A stretch of 64,000 bases of DNA from Flavobacterium sp. (GCF_027484205.1 NZ_JAIXUB010000026.1:186001-250000), one strand, 5' to 3'. Positions 52,501-62,134 are shown, counted from the stretch's first letter. Program-made: numbers and translations. Notes: generated from the sequence alone by a model not told the origin.

Positions 52501-53037
52501 ATCAAGAAGTGTTATTTTATAGTCATTTTCAGAATCATTAATGAGTACAGCGTTTTTTACAAATCCAAATAAATTACTTGAACTCCATTGATATCTGAAC
52601 GTAAGTTGAAAATCGTTGTGAATTTCTTCAAAAATGATTTTATTACCAAACTCATTTTTGTATAAATTTCGAGTTAAATTGTACTTATCGTTAAATCGTT
52701 CTGAAAAAGGTTCCCAAATATACTTTTCGTTGTTGTATTCAATTTGAAAAATAGATTTACTACCTGTAATATCAGCAAACTCAGTAATTTTATCATCGGT
52801 ATAATATGGAAAAAGAGCAAATTCTGCATTTTTTCTTCCAGCAGTTAATCCTCCATTACTAGAAATAAACATCCAATGATTAGAGTCACTGACTATACTC
52901 ATAAAGAATGGTCGCATGGAATCACTATTGGAAATTTTATAAAAATTTTCTCCATCAATTTGAACCATTTTCATGGAAATTGATTGATTTTCATTAACTG
53001 TTTTATCAAATATTATATTGGAATTGTTTTGGCTCAT
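49564..53037 (-). CDS. Probable GH149 beta-1,3-glucan phosphorylase
   Basis: An 1157-residue cytosolic protein with no signal peptide. N-terminal beta-sandwich (about 1-330), then an (alpha/alpha)6-barrel segment with GNWRDIFQNWESLANAYPEF and NPWSYIGYWGDHQIIYLLKF, a pattern shared by GH94-related phosphorylases, and a long C-terminal part with GRSGTFYGYEGLGSIYWHMV. The length matches GH149 (about 1100-1200) better than GH94 or GH161. GH149 enzymes phosphorolyse beta-1,3-gluco-oligosaccharides to glucose-1-phosphate. The exact family is inferred from size, motifs and laminarin-type neighbours. Confidence 0.75.
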   Translation of the reverse strand: MSQNNSNIIFDKTVNENQSISMKMVQIDGENFYKISNSDSMRPFFMSIVSDSNHWMFISSNGGLTAGRKNAEFALFPYYTDDKITEFADITGSKSIFQIEYNNEKYIWEPFSERFNDKYNLTRNLYKNEFGNKIIFEEIHNDFQLTFRYQWSSSNLFGFVKNAVLINDSENDYKITLLDGIQNVLPQGVNSDLQATTSNLVDAYKRNELHEESGLGIFALSAIIVDKAEPSEALKANIAWSLGLDNPIYLLSSLQLSDFRKFQKVNQETDVKGEKGAYFVSTDLFLTKKSSKSWKIIANVNQNQAQVIQLADAICNDKTLENQIIQDIELGNQNLIALNATADGLQFTADKRKDTRHFSNVLFNIMRGGIFDDNYKIEKNDFVNYMAKANKTLFQEESKFLNDLPETFDYSHLQQLISNTENLDLVRLCTEYLPLKFSRRHGDPSRPWNKFSINTRSEIDGSKILDYEGNWRDIFQNWESLANAYPEFIDGMIHKFLNASTFDGYNPYRVTKDGFDWETIELDNPWSYIGYWGDHQIIYLLKFLEFIEKYQPGKLNAYFDKECFVYAAVPYTIKPFKDILKNPKDTIEFNHEWDAKINQRRKQNGADGALLRDNNDEIYHVNLIEKLLATVLAKMSNFIPEAGIWMNTQRPEWNDANNALVGNGVSMVTLYYLRRFLKFFQQLLDNSNQETIKISNEMVEFYHAIRQILLDNQHLLLSSISNEERQKILNALGQVASEYRFQVYNSGFWGKKRTHSMQGLKNFTKVSIDFIEHSIKANQREDKLYHAYNLMSIENNGVSISYLPEMLEGQVAILSSGFLSGEQSLEVLDALRKSALYRKDQNSYILYPNKELPKFLEKNTIPKDKVEKSVLLKQLLDNNNFQLINKDIKGNYHFNGNFHNANDLKNALDQLASNNVYKELVSKDSDAVLQIFEDVFNHKAFTGRSGTFYGYEGLGSIYWHMVSKLHLAVMEVINNAIENNENQDIINALVNHFDEIGAGIGIHKSPDVYGAFPTDPYSHTPFGKGAQQPGMTGQVKEDVLTRIGELGVKMKDGKLQFQPNFLKKEEFLSKDTEVTFVMVDGSKKVMNLEKDSLAFTTCQVPVIYKINTTSKIVLHYKNETTKTFETLELNVEESKKIFNRTDEIALVEVYLNSTILR

Positions 53038-53075
53038 AAATAATGACGTAAGCTTTATATTTATTTAGGTTTTTA

Positions 53076-53882
53076 TTATTCGTATACTCTTATGTAATCA
53101 ACTAACATTGTTTGTGGGAATGTTGTTTCACTATTAGGTGAACCAGGCAAATTTCCTCCCACTGCAATATTTAGTATGATATAAAAAGGTTGATTGAAAA
53201 CCCATTCTCCCGGAACATCAGCAGGTGTTATTTGATTGTATAAAACATCATCAATGTAATAATTGATATAGTTTTCATCCCATTCAATTCCAAAAACGTG
53301 AAAGTCAGTATCAAATCTTCCATTAGGAAGTGTGTATCCTTTAGAAATTGATTGTCCACCAGCATAACCTGGTCCATGAACTGTTCCAAAAACTCTAGTT
53401 GGATTGTTTCCTAAATATTCCATAATATCTATTTCACCGCATTGTGGCCAAACAACTGTATCTGAATTAGCACCTAACATCCAAAATGCTGGCCATATAC
53501 CTTTACCCCAAGGCAATTTAATTCGAGCCTCAATTCTACCGTATTTTTTTTCGTATTTAGCTTTGGTTAAAATTCTTGCTGAAGTGTAATTTGAACCCAT
53601 ATAGGATTCGCTTTTTGCAGTAATTTTAAGCATTCCATCTTCAACTACCACATTATCAGGTCTGTCAGTATAATATTGAAGTTCATTATTTCCCCATCCA
53701 CCACTGCCTGTTCCAATATTATAACTCCATAAACTTGAATTTGGAGCACCATTAATATCAAATTCATCACTCATTACAAGATTAGTTTTTGTCACAACAG
53801 TTTGTTTTTCATCTGAGTTACAAGCAAATAATGTTGAAAATACTATATATAAAAACAGATTTTTTGTTATATTTTTTTTCAT
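53076..53882 (-). CDS. GH16 beta-glucanase lipoprotein
   Basis: A 268-residue single-domain enzyme. The lipobox STLFAC places the acylated Cys at residue 21. GH16 signatures are GNNELQYYTDR, IWPAFWMLGAN and the catalytic GEIDIMEYLG with E150, D152 and E155. It ends with TFPQTMLVDYIRVYE, the usual last strand. It is a compact laminarinase-like enzyme probably anchored at the outer membrane. It is related to the larger T9SS GH16 at the other end of the operon but has no accessory domains. Confidence 0.92.
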   Translation of the reverse strand: MKKNITKNLFLYIVFSTLFACNSDEKQTVVTKTNLVMSDEFDINGAPNSSLWSYNIGTGSGGWGNNELQYYTDRPDNVVVEDGMLKITAKSESYMGSNYTSARILTKAKYEKKYGRIEARIKLPWGKGIWPAFWMLGANSDTVVWPQCGEIDIMEYLGNNPTRVFGTVHGPGYAGGQSISKGYTLPNGRFDTDFHVFGIEWDENYINYYIDDVLYNQITPADVPGEWVFNQPFYIILNIAVGGNLPGSPNSETTFPQTMLVDYIRVYE

Positions 53883-53908
53883 TTGTGTTTAATTATATTA
53901 AAAGAATA

Positions 53909-55798
53909 TTAATCTCTGAAGTAAATGTTATCTAGATAGATATCTCCATTTCCATCAAACTTAAGTTGGATTACATTTGAAAGATTTACAGGTGAAAAAC
54001 TTGATAATGGAATATCAATACTATTCCAGCCACCAACTGAAGGTACAGTTAAAGTTACCGCTTTTTCAACTGGTCCAGGACTGATTAGATATACTTTTAA
54101 ACTAGTTGAATTAGCACTGTAATAATCAAGATGTAAAAAGTTTTTAGATGCAACATTTTGAGGAGAACCTAACTGTAAACCTTGATAATTTAATCCAGCG
54201 TATTTCAATGTATTATTACCTGATATTGACACTTGAGAAGTTACAGTAGCTTGTCCCCAATTTGGATTCAAATCACTTCCTGCAATATTAGTGTATGCAT
54301 TACTAAAAACAGATATTACATTAGCTGAAGGTGTTGTAGGTGTTGGTGCTGCAGTTGCGGGTACACTTGGTATAACACTTCCATCGTTATAAAAATAAAT
54401 ATTATCTGTATAAAAATTAGGAAGATTTGTTCCTTCAAAAATTATTTGACCTACATGTGCTCTTGATGATAATCCGGTCATGATAGTAAAAGGAATATTT
54501 ATGCTTATCCAATTTGAAGAAACTAGAGTTGGAGCAGTGTAAGTTGTTGTATGCCCAGTGTCATTTCCACCACCAAAAACTCCGTCTGCACCAAAATCGA
54601 CAACTCTTACTTTAAAATTAGTTCCAGCTGCTAATGTTGATGGAATATAAACGTCTAAGTGCAAATGTGACATCATTGTTGCATCAACTGTTGGAGAACT
54701 AAATTCAATTCCAACAAAATTAAAACTAGTATAATTCAAAATATTGTCACCACTTACTGTAAAATCAGCCGATTGAGTCGTTTGATATGGTTGCCAATAT
54801 CCATTATAATAATTTACTGGAACATTATTGTAAGCATTACTAAAAATAGAAATCACTGATGACTGATTAATAGTTGGTGTAGGTGCACTTGTAAAAGTTC
54901 CTAAAGAATTAACAGTTAATGAACCAGTTGCGGCTTGATCACCAAAAGTAGCCGTAATCACTGCAGAACCCGCAGCCAAAACATTAACTACTCCTAATTC
55001 GCTAACGCTAGCGACTGTAGGATTAGATGATGTAAAATTTAAATAAGCAGGTGTTATTGAAACTGCCTGATTGCTTCCGTTTGGCATATTGAAAGTTGAT
55101 AATAATCCATCAACATTATATGAAACTCCTATAAATGAAGTTTCAACTTTATTAGTACCACTATAAATTGAAGCTTGACCATGAGCAATAGTTCCTAATT
55201 TTTCAAATTTTAAATCATCAATCCAAAAAGTGTAACCTAAACCTCCTGTACCATTTGTACCAGCAGCATATCGGAACATTCCTCTTTCTTTTAATAATTT
55301 AGATGCATCAGGAATAGGAATAATAATTTTTGTCCAATTAGTTCCTACACTAACATTTCTAATAGTAGCCATGTATTTATTCTCAATAAAATCTTCACCA
55401 AAACCTAACTCATCAATAACAACACCTTGAGATGCTTTTACATAAAATGTAAGCGCATCAAAACCTGTTAAATTTCGTCCAGCACCATCCATTCTAAAAA
55501 TTGCACCTGCATAAGTACCTTCAGAATCATTAGCATTTGGAACATCAAATCTTAAAGACGCATTACTATTGTATCCTTCCTCTCTATCAACTGACCAAGC
55601 AGTTGGTTTTGAACCGCTGTATGGGAAATAAAAATTAGTTCCCATTCCAATAAAATCATCTGTAAAAATGACACCATTCTTTGAATATGTTGCATCAGTA
55701 GCATCATCAGATAATTCTCTTTCACAACTTAAAATGGTAATAAAAACCAATCCTAAAAGAAGTGTGTTTTTTAAATTAATAATCTTCATATTTTTCAT
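53909..55798 (-). CDS. Surface lipoprotein with Big2-like and repeated sugar-binding-like modules
   Basis: About 629 residues from ATG 55798. Lipobox VFITILSC, then a beta-sandwich binding-like domain (about 35-205), a bacterial Ig-like (Big_2) domain with TPAYLNFTSSNPTVASVSEL (about 230-298), and two related modules (about 305-480 and 485-629), each opening with ISIFSNAY or ISVFSNAY and closing with TDNIYFYN or LDNIYFRD. The modules resemble jelly-roll carbohydrate-binding domains. A role like SusE/F as glucan-binding surface protein is inferred. It is the second gene of the operon, 19 bp after the GH-barrel gene. Confidence 0.7.
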   Translation of the reverse strand: MKNMKIINLKNTLLLGLVFITILSCERELSDDATDATYSKNGVIFTDDFIGMGTNFYFPYSGSKPTAWSVDREEGYNSNASLRFDVPNANDSEGTYAGAIFRMDGAGRNLTGFDALTFYVKASQGVVIDELGFGEDFIENKYMATIRNVSVGTNWTKIIIPIPDASKLLKERGMFRYAAGTNGTGGLGYTFWIDDLKFEKLGTIAHGQASIYSGTNKVETSFIGVSYNVDGLLSTFNMPNGSNQAVSITPAYLNFTSSNPTVASVSELGVVNVLAAGSAVITATFGDQAATGSLTVNSLGTFTSAPTPTINQSSVISIFSNAYNNVPVNYYNGYWQPYQTTQSADFTVSGDNILNYTSFNFVGIEFSSPTVDATMMSHLHLDVYIPSTLAAGTNFKVRVVDFGADGVFGGGNDTGHTTTYTAPTLVSSNWISINIPFTIMTGLSSRAHVGQIIFEGTNLPNFYTDNIYFYNDGSVIPSVPATAAPTPTTPSANVISVFSNAYTNIAGSDLNPNWGQATVTSQVSISGNNTLKYAGLNYQGLQLGSPQNVASKNFLHLDYYSANSTSLKVYLISPGPVEKAVTLTVPSVGGWNSIDIPLSSFSPVNLSNVIQLKFDGNGDIYLDNIYFRD

Positions 55799-55817
55799 AT
55801 TTCTCAATTTTTTAAAA

Positions 55818-58800
55818 TTATTTTCCAATATTTATGTGAATATAAGTTCTAATCTCCCATTCTGTACCATTTCCAAATCCAACTGGACTTAAAACTGGAA
55901 CAGCAGGAAATGTATTTTCTGGAACGTAGTTAGGTAAGTATCTTGAACCAGAGTTTTGATCTAATGAACGCCAAATACCCATAATTCCAATTCTTGTATC
56001 AGGTAAGACAAACCAATTTGGTTTACCAACTGATGTTGAAATATCTAGAGAACTTTGAACGGGAAAAGTTAAGTTAAAATCTCTATGGTAATCATATGGA
56101 CCCCAATCATTAAACTTAAGTGAAGAAACTACTTTAACTTTTTTATAAATCATCCTAACGTCACCACCAAATCTATTTATTGTTCTTTCTGAATCACCAT
56201 TTGCTTGTCCATTACCAAAATAAATATTGGCAATCACACCAAAATCTGAACTAAATTTAGAAACTATTCTAGTATTAGATTCCCATAAATCTTGAGCTGG
56301 AGCAGATCTTTCAAATGCAAATGGTGTTCTATTTGATAAAAAACCAATTGCAGCATCTTGTGTTGTTGGCAAATGTCTGTAAACAAAACCTGTGCTAAAT
56401 GCAAATTTTGCATCTTCAACCATATCATTATTCCATTCATACATCCATGTAGCTGGAGTAGGATCATAGGTTAATAAAAGTTCACCTCCAACAGTTTTTC
56501 TATTTGCTCTGACAATAAAAGGATCATCTAAAATATTTCTTAATCTTCCTGGAGCATCAACACCATTAGGCATTGCTTCTACCAAAGGCTCTTGCCACAA
56601 GAAGTTAGGAGCAACTTGCAAATTAGAACTTACATTATAAGTAAAACCTGTTAGGAAGTTCATTTGATTTCCACTACCAGTATCTTTTAATCTCCAACCT
56701 GTAAAAGTTTGAGTTGCATCAGCACCACCATTAGCAACTAATCCCATAATAGCTCCTTGAGCATAAGCATTGAATTTTCCTTTAGAAAAAGTAATTTTTG
56801 CTTTTCCACCCCAATTGTCCTTATTGTTTACTTTATCAACTTTTACAACATCATTATCCATCATTTGGAATTCTCTTCCGTTTAATGGTTGTCCTCCCCA
56901 AATTCCTCCAAGTTCAAAACCAAAATCTTCAAGCTTAGTTTTAAAATGAACAGTAGTTCTTCTGGTTTTAGGTTGTGGAATAAATATTGAAGTTGTTGCT
57001 GAAGTTGAATTAGACAAATCTTCATGATAAACAATAGTTGCATCGAAAGCTCCTATTTTTCTACTATATTTAAGTAAGTATGCTGGATTTGCACCCCACC
57101 ATAATTGAGGACCAAAAGCTGCTTTTAAACCATTTAAACTTCTTTTTCCGTCGATTTCAAAACCAAGAGTTTCTCCATTATATATATCTAAATTTGGTCC
57201 ATAGTTTGCCTCTGGATATAGACCAAAAAAATCACCTTCATAACCCCAATGATAATGACCAGTTCTGTAGAAACCTCTTAACTCAAAATCTTTAGCGTTC
57301 CATTTGTATGATGCATTATAAATTTTAACTCTATTAACATCATCTGCTACAATTTCGCCTTCATCTGAAAGAAGGTTTTGAGCTCTACCTCTATTTTCGT
57401 AAAAAATTTCGTTAATAGGATTTTCAGCAACTCTACCTAAAATACTTACATTAATGTTTGCTTTCATATTTGCTGAAGGATTTCCTTCTACTCCAACAAA
57501 ATATGATTCCATATGATCAAAACCTAATTTGTTAGGATATACATTTGTATCTGGATCATCATTATCTGGTGTAGTTAGTAAACTTCCTCCTGTATTGAAC
57601 GTTGTAAATTCAGCTCTAAGATTACTTATTTTCAAAATATCTGAATCATTACTTGCCAATGCTGCTTTATCTGCTCTTGCTCTTAGAGAAGCATCCATAA
57701 GATTTGCTTCGTCAAAATGACTATTTATTGAAGCTTTACTTACATTTTCTGTGAAAGGATTAAACTTGTGAATATCTTTTAAAACATAGTAAGCTGATCT
57801 TGGATATAGTTGATAAAAACCTTTATCATTTGTTGGTCCTTTTGCACAAATACCAAACCATTCTTCATTCATATTATTTTCGCCTTCAACAAAATCTTTT
57901 TGATAACCACCATTTGACCATGATGCATTATTATCGTGTGTATCTAAATTTTTAGTTTGACCATATTTCCACCAACCATCACTAAACTGAAACGTAAAAC
58001 CTCCCAAAGAATTTCCTGCTTTTCCCATTCCAGAAGCATTTTCATATATTTCTTTCCAGTTTGCTTTTAAGTAAAACGCTTGAGCATTTTGATCTTCCTG
58101 ATTTGTAATAGCATTGAAAGCATCTGAACCAAACTCAGTAAATATCACTGGTTTACCATACTCTTTTTTTACTCTTTCAAATAAATCACCAAATGAAACT
58201 CCGCGGTAAACATTTGTTCCTAAGATGTCAACATCCTTACATTCCTCTGAAACGATATCAAGAAATAGTAAATCACCATTACATATTGCCATTGGATGAT
58301 TACCATCAACAGCTTTCATCTTTAATACTGCCTCATTAAATAATTTGTACATAGAACGAGCTCTTGCGGTAGATTTTCTGTCTTTTACTGGTATATTTTC
58401 TGTCTCAGCTCCATCCCAAAACAAACCGTAGTTATTTTCATTTCCTAGAAGAAAAAGTAATAATCCTTTTGTATCCTTATAATCACTTGCCATTTGTGTA
58501 ACCTCTTTTAGAAGAAGTTCACGTGTTTTAGCATCTGAGTATTCTGTATTAGGTTTCCAAACACCATCAATAGTTAAACCATATCTTCCGAAAGAGTGAT
58601 TCAACATAGTGTAAATTCCATAATTGGTATTAATGTATTCAATCCATTTTTTTGGAATACCAGAATAAACACGAATGGTATTAACTCCCATATTTTTGAG
58701 CAATCCCATTTCATCATCAAGCGCTTGTTGAATAAAAGAATCTGATTGATTCCATAAACTGTAGGAGTAATTAGTTCCTATTGGAAAATAATCCCAATTC

Positions 58801-58937
58801 ATTCCGTTAACAATAAAATCTTTACCGTTTATTGTTAATTTATGTCCTGAGTTATTTTTTTCAATTATTACTTTTTCAGTTTGAGAAAAAATACTAAGTG
58901 AACTGCAAAAAAATAATAAAAAAATAATTTTTTTCAT
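55818..58937 (-). CDS. Clan GH-A glycosidase fused to an outer-membrane beta-barrel
   Basis: A 1039-residue protein with a signal peptide (about 1-19). Residues about 25-390 form a GH2/GH72-like TIM barrel: FIVNGMNWDYFPIGTNYSYS, NTIRVYSGIPKKW, acid/base Glu in LLGNENNYGLFW and nucleophile Glu in IFTEFGSDAFN. From about 430 to the end there are some 16-20 amphipathic strands with aromatic girdles and Gly-rich turns (FELRGFYRTGHYHWGYEGDF, GLKAAFGPQLWWGANPAYLL), closing with WEIRTYIHINIGK. This looks like a porin. It is the first gene of the operon, behind a 266 bp upstream region. Confidence 0.75.
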   Translation of the reverse strand: MKKIIFLLFFCSSLSIFSQTEKVIIEKNNSGHKLTINGKDFIVNGMNWDYFPIGTNYSYSLWNQSDSFIQQALDDEMGLLKNMGVNTIRVYSGIPKKWIEYINTNYGIYTMLNHSFGRYGLTIDGVWKPNTEYSDAKTRELLLKEVTQMASDYKDTKGLLLFLLGNENNYGLFWDGAETENIPVKDRKSTARARSMYKLFNEAVLKMKAVDGNHPMAICNGDLLFLDIVSEECKDVDILGTNVYRGVSFGDLFERVKKEYGKPVIFTEFGSDAFNAITNQEDQNAQAFYLKANWKEIYENASGMGKAGNSLGGFTFQFSDGWWKYGQTKNLDTHDNNASWSNGGYQKDFVEGENNMNEEWFGICAKGPTNDKGFYQLYPRSAYYVLKDIHKFNPFTENVSKASINSHFDEANLMDASLRARADKAALASNDSDILKISNLRAEFTTFNTGGSLLTTPDNDDPDTNVYPNKLGFDHMESYFVGVEGNPSANMKANINVSILGRVAENPINEIFYENRGRAQNLLSDEGEIVADDVNRVKIYNASYKWNAKDFELRGFYRTGHYHWGYEGDFFGLYPEANYGPNLDIYNGETLGFEIDGKRSLNGLKAAFGPQLWWGANPAYLLKYSRKIGAFDATIVYHEDLSNSTSATTSIFIPQPKTRRTTVHFKTKLEDFGFELGGIWGGQPLNGREFQMMDNDVVKVDKVNNKDNWGGKAKITFSKGKFNAYAQGAIMGLVANGGADATQTFTGWRLKDTGSGNQMNFLTGFTYNVSSNLQVAPNFLWQEPLVEAMPNGVDAPGRLRNILDDPFIVRANRKTVGGELLLTYDPTPATWMYEWNNDMVEDAKFAFSTGFVYRHLPTTQDAAIGFLSNRTPFAFERSAPAQDLWESNTRIVSKFSSDFGVIANIYFGNGQANGDSERTINRFGGDVRMIYKKVKVVSSLKFNDWGPYDYHRDFNLTFPVQSSLDISTSVGKPNWFVLPDTRIGIMGIWRSLDQNSGSRYLPNYVPENTFPAVPVLSPVGFGNGTEWEIRTYIHINIGK

Positions 58938-59161
58938 TTGAAATACAAAATTTAGGTTAATAGTTTAAAATGCGTAATGTTTGGTTTTAATGATTTCATA
59001 AAAATACTAATGAATTTTTATACAATTGACAATAATAACCACAACAAAAAACATACAATTAAAAAAATAGATGTATAGTTCTGATTTTTATCAATAAAAC
59101 CCTTTAAATAATACTATTCAGTAATTATTTTTTTAAACAAAAAAGAGTTCTCAAACGTTAT

Positions 59162-59187
59162 TGTTGAGGAAATGTATAGGTAAATTT
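59162..59187. promoter_or_regulatory. Shared 26 bp element, copy upstream of the GH operon
   Basis: TGTTGAG, two bases, then AATGTATAGGTAAATTT. It matches 63710-63735 at 24 of 26 positions. It lies 225 bp upstream of the GH-barrel gene and 17 bp past the regulator gene's stop codon. Candidate binding site of the PUL regulator. Confidence 0.5.
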
Positions 59188-59203
59188 TAAATAAATTTTA
59201 ACT

Positions 59204-62020
59204 TTATATTGACAAAATGTATTCAACCAAACCTTTTTCATGTGGTAAATCCATTTTTTTTCGCAAACGATATCGCTTTATTTCAATACTTCTTACTGAA
59301 ATATTTAATAATGGTGCAATTTCCTTAGATGATAAATTTAATCTTAAGTAGGCACATAGACGTAAATCATTTGGAGTTAGTGAAGGATGTGCTTGCTTAA
59401 TTTTCTTTAAAAAGTCTTTATCGGCAGTATCAAAAGCTTCTTTAAACACATTCCAGCTATCTTCCTCAGAAATATTTTTAGTAATTGTTGAAATAACCGA
59501 CTTTATACTTCTGTTATTACTTTCGTCAGTAGATTTTTTCAAATCTTCTTTAATTAAAGATAACAATTCGTCTTTTTTAATTAAACTCATTGTAGACACA
59601 GCTAATTCTTTATTTTTTGCTTCAAAATCTTGTGATAATTGTTCATTCCTTATTTTCATAAGTTGTTGTTCGTTCTCAAGCTCTTTGATTTCTAATAGTA
59701 AATTATTTTCTTCTATAAGTTTTTCTCTCTGCTGATTGTAATAATTCTTATACAGTTTGTTTATATAAATAAAAGACATGATAATTAATAAACTATAAAT
59801 CAAAATTGCAAAATTAGTAGCATACCATGGCTTTTTTATGGTAAATGAATAAGTTGCTAAATTATCATTTACAGAATTCGATACTCTTGATCTCACTTTA
59901 AAAACATAATCTCCTGGAGGTAGATTCTTAAAACTAACCGTTGATTTAGCATTCCATTCACTCCAACTATCTTGAAATCCATCCAAGCGATATTGGTACT
60001 CTGCATAAATATATTTATTATACTCAGGAACAGTATAACTAAACATTACATTATTTTCATCATAATGATAGGTTCCAACTTCTAAAAGTGACTTACTTTC
60101 TTGTTTTCCATTTAATTTATTAATACTTAAATCTGTAATCGATACCGTATGATTCTTAATACTTAAATCGTTTATATTTATTACATAGTAACCATCTGTA
60201 GTACCAATAAGATATTGATAATTAGAAAGCTGTGATATATTTTCATATCCTAACATAGAATTTGTCAAAGTAGATGGAATAGAAATAACATTCTTCTTCA
60301 AACTTGAATTCAATTTATTCAGGGTAAAATAATAAATGTAATTTTTGGAAAAAAGCCACAGTTTGTTAGAATTATCTAAAATCAACTTACCTGAATTGTA
60401 TTCATTATTATCAAAAACACTACTTAATGACTTATCCTTTTCAAATAATTTAGTTTTTGGGTTTAACTTAAAAATACCTTCTTTATAAGCATAGTAAATA
60501 GAGTTATTAAATTTAGCTAATCCCGCATTTTTCCCTTTAGGCGGATTGGTATAAGTAAATAATTTTGAACATTTTTTAAAACTTCTATCAATTTGAAAAC
60601 GAAAAATACCTTTATACTCATGACTTACATACATTTCATTATCATCTGTAAGTTCAAAATATTTTGATGAATAATTAAAACCCTCTATCTTGTTCTTGAA
60701 AACCCATTGATTATTAACCTTTTGCAAAACTGAAATACCATAATAATTTCCCTGAATTATTAAATCATTATGTTTAGAAACCATTTCAAATTTCCAAGTA
60801 CCCGATTGAGAAAAAATGAGTTTAGAACTCTCATCATCAATTATAAAAGTTCCAGAGTCATGTCCGCAAAAAAGCGTATTATCATGAATAAAAAGCGACC
60901 AAACTTGACCTTTAGTGCCTTTGACAAATCTAAATTGCTCTTCATTCAAATAATCTTTACAGAAAAGACCTTGGTTTGTTCCAATGTATAATTTATTATT
61001 ATGTACTACTGAAGTATAAACAGTACCCAACATACCTGTATCATCAGTATAACTTTTAATTGGAGATTGCAGATTGATACAGTTAATTCCATTATCTAAT
61101 CCAATCCAGAGATTCTTTTCAGCATCTTCCATTAATGATAAAACAGTGTTGTTACACATACCTTTACTTTGGGTAATGTGATATTTAACTTTGCCTTCTT
61201 TTGTAACAATAAAAACACCATTTGAAATCGTTCCAACAGCAAAGCTTCCATCTGATAAAATTTGACTACTATAAATACTACTTGCGGCAATTTCTGAATC
61301 TGCATCGGTATTAAACTTAACTAAATTTCCATTTATAAGTTTATAAAATCCATTAAATTGTGTATGAATAAGTAATCCCTCATCAATAGAAAGAATATTA
61401 ACAATTTTATTTCCTTTTAAAATTGAATTATCAGAAATCAATTTACTTGTTCCATTTTCAATTTCAAATAACGAATAATCAGTTGTTTGATAGTATATAG
61501 AGTTTGATGTTTTGAAAGACTTTAAAACTCCTTTCTTTGGAATAATAATTTTAAAAGTATGTACTTTTGTATCATAAATATAAATTCTGTTTAAAGATTG
61601 AAAAACTACCCATTGGTCATAACTAATTATATTCCAAAATTGTTCATCATCAAGAATCTTTGATTTTATTTTATTACTCAAAGAAGTATAACTTAAATGG
61701 CCATTACTTTTCCTTGTCCAAAATCCAAACTCCATGTAGCAACCTGTATAAATCTTATTTCCAATAACTTTTACAGATCGAATAATTGTCTCATTTGGTG
61801 ATTTATATAGATTCCAATTTGAACCATTGTACTCCAATAAACCCTCGTTGTTAGCAAAATATATATAATGATTTTTATCTTGAGAAATCATCCAATTTTG
61901 ATTTCCTGCGTTGTAAGTAGTGGAATAATATTTAACTATTGGAGGCAACTCTTGACTATAGCAAATTGAGTTAAGGAGTAACAAATAAAAAAAAACAATA
62001 CTATATTTAATTCCCTTCAT
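59204..62020 (-). CDS. Membrane-spanning beta-propeller regulator with LuxR-type HTH
   Basis: A 938-residue protein from ATG 62020 with a signal peptide (about 1-22). The periplasmic part is made of propeller-like repeats (about 25-640) and a Y_Y_Y (triple tyrosine) domain with FKNLPPGDYVFKVRSRVSNS (about 640-730). One transmembrane helix (AILIYSLLIIMSFIYINKLY, about 740-760), a coiled coil (about 765-830) and a C-terminal helix-turn-helix (LSSKEIAPLLNISVRSIEIK, about 895-915) follow. There is no kinase domain, so a signal in the periplasm would pass straight to the DNA-binding domain. Likely PUL regulator. Confidence 0.88.
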   Translation of the reverse strand: MKGIKYSIVFFYLLLLNSICYSQELPPIVKYYSTTYNAGNQNWMISQDKNHYIYFANNEGLLEYNGSNWNLYKSPNETIIRSVKVIGNKIYTGCYMEFGFWTRKSNGHLSYTSLSNKIKSKILDDEQFWNIISYDQWVVFQSLNRIYIYDTKVHTFKIIIPKKGVLKSFKTSNSIYYQTTDYSLFEIENGTSKLISDNSILKGNKIVNILSIDEGLLIHTQFNGFYKLINGNLVKFNTDADSEIAASSIYSSQILSDGSFAVGTISNGVFIVTKEGKVKYHITQSKGMCNNTVLSLMEDAEKNLWIGLDNGINCINLQSPIKSYTDDTGMLGTVYTSVVHNNKLYIGTNQGLFCKDYLNEEQFRFVKGTKGQVWSLFIHDNTLFCGHDSGTFIIDDESSKLIFSQSGTWKFEMVSKHNDLIIQGNYYGISVLQKVNNQWVFKNKIEGFNYSSKYFELTDDNEMYVSHEYKGIFRFQIDRSFKKCSKLFTYTNPPKGKNAGLAKFNNSIYYAYKEGIFKLNPKTKLFEKDKSLSSVFDNNEYNSGKLILDNSNKLWLFSKNYIYYFTLNKLNSSLKKNVISIPSTLTNSMLGYENISQLSNYQYLIGTTDGYYVININDLSIKNHTVSITDLSINKLNGKQESKSLLEVGTYHYDENNVMFSYTVPEYNKYIYAEYQYRLDGFQDSWSEWNAKSTVSFKNLPPGDYVFKVRSRVSNSVNDNLATYSFTIKKPWYATNFAILIYSLLIIMSFIYINKLYKNYYNQQREKLIEENNLLLEIKELENEQQLMKIRNEQLSQDFEAKNKELAVSTMSLIKKDELLSLIKEDLKKSTDESNNRSIKSVISTITKNISEEDSWNVFKEAFDTADKDFLKKIKQAHPSLTPNDLRLCAYLRLNLSSKEIAPLLNISVRSIEIKRYRLRKKMDLPHEKGLVEYILSI

Positions 62021-62054
62021 GTGATTAGAGTTTTCGTAAATAGTGCAAAACAAT

Positions 62055-62068
62055 TATAAGGTAAATTT
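62055..62068. promoter_or_regulatory. Partial match to the shared PUL element upstream of the regulator
   Basis: TATAAGGTAAATTT resembles the right half of the 26 bp element with one extra A. It lies 35 bp upstream of the regulator ATG and might serve autoregulation. A weak match. Confidence 0.25.
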
Positions 62069-62134
62069 AATGTAAATAATGTTTTTATGTACAACTAATT
62101 AAAGTAAATTTTAAAAAAAACTACATGTAATAAC

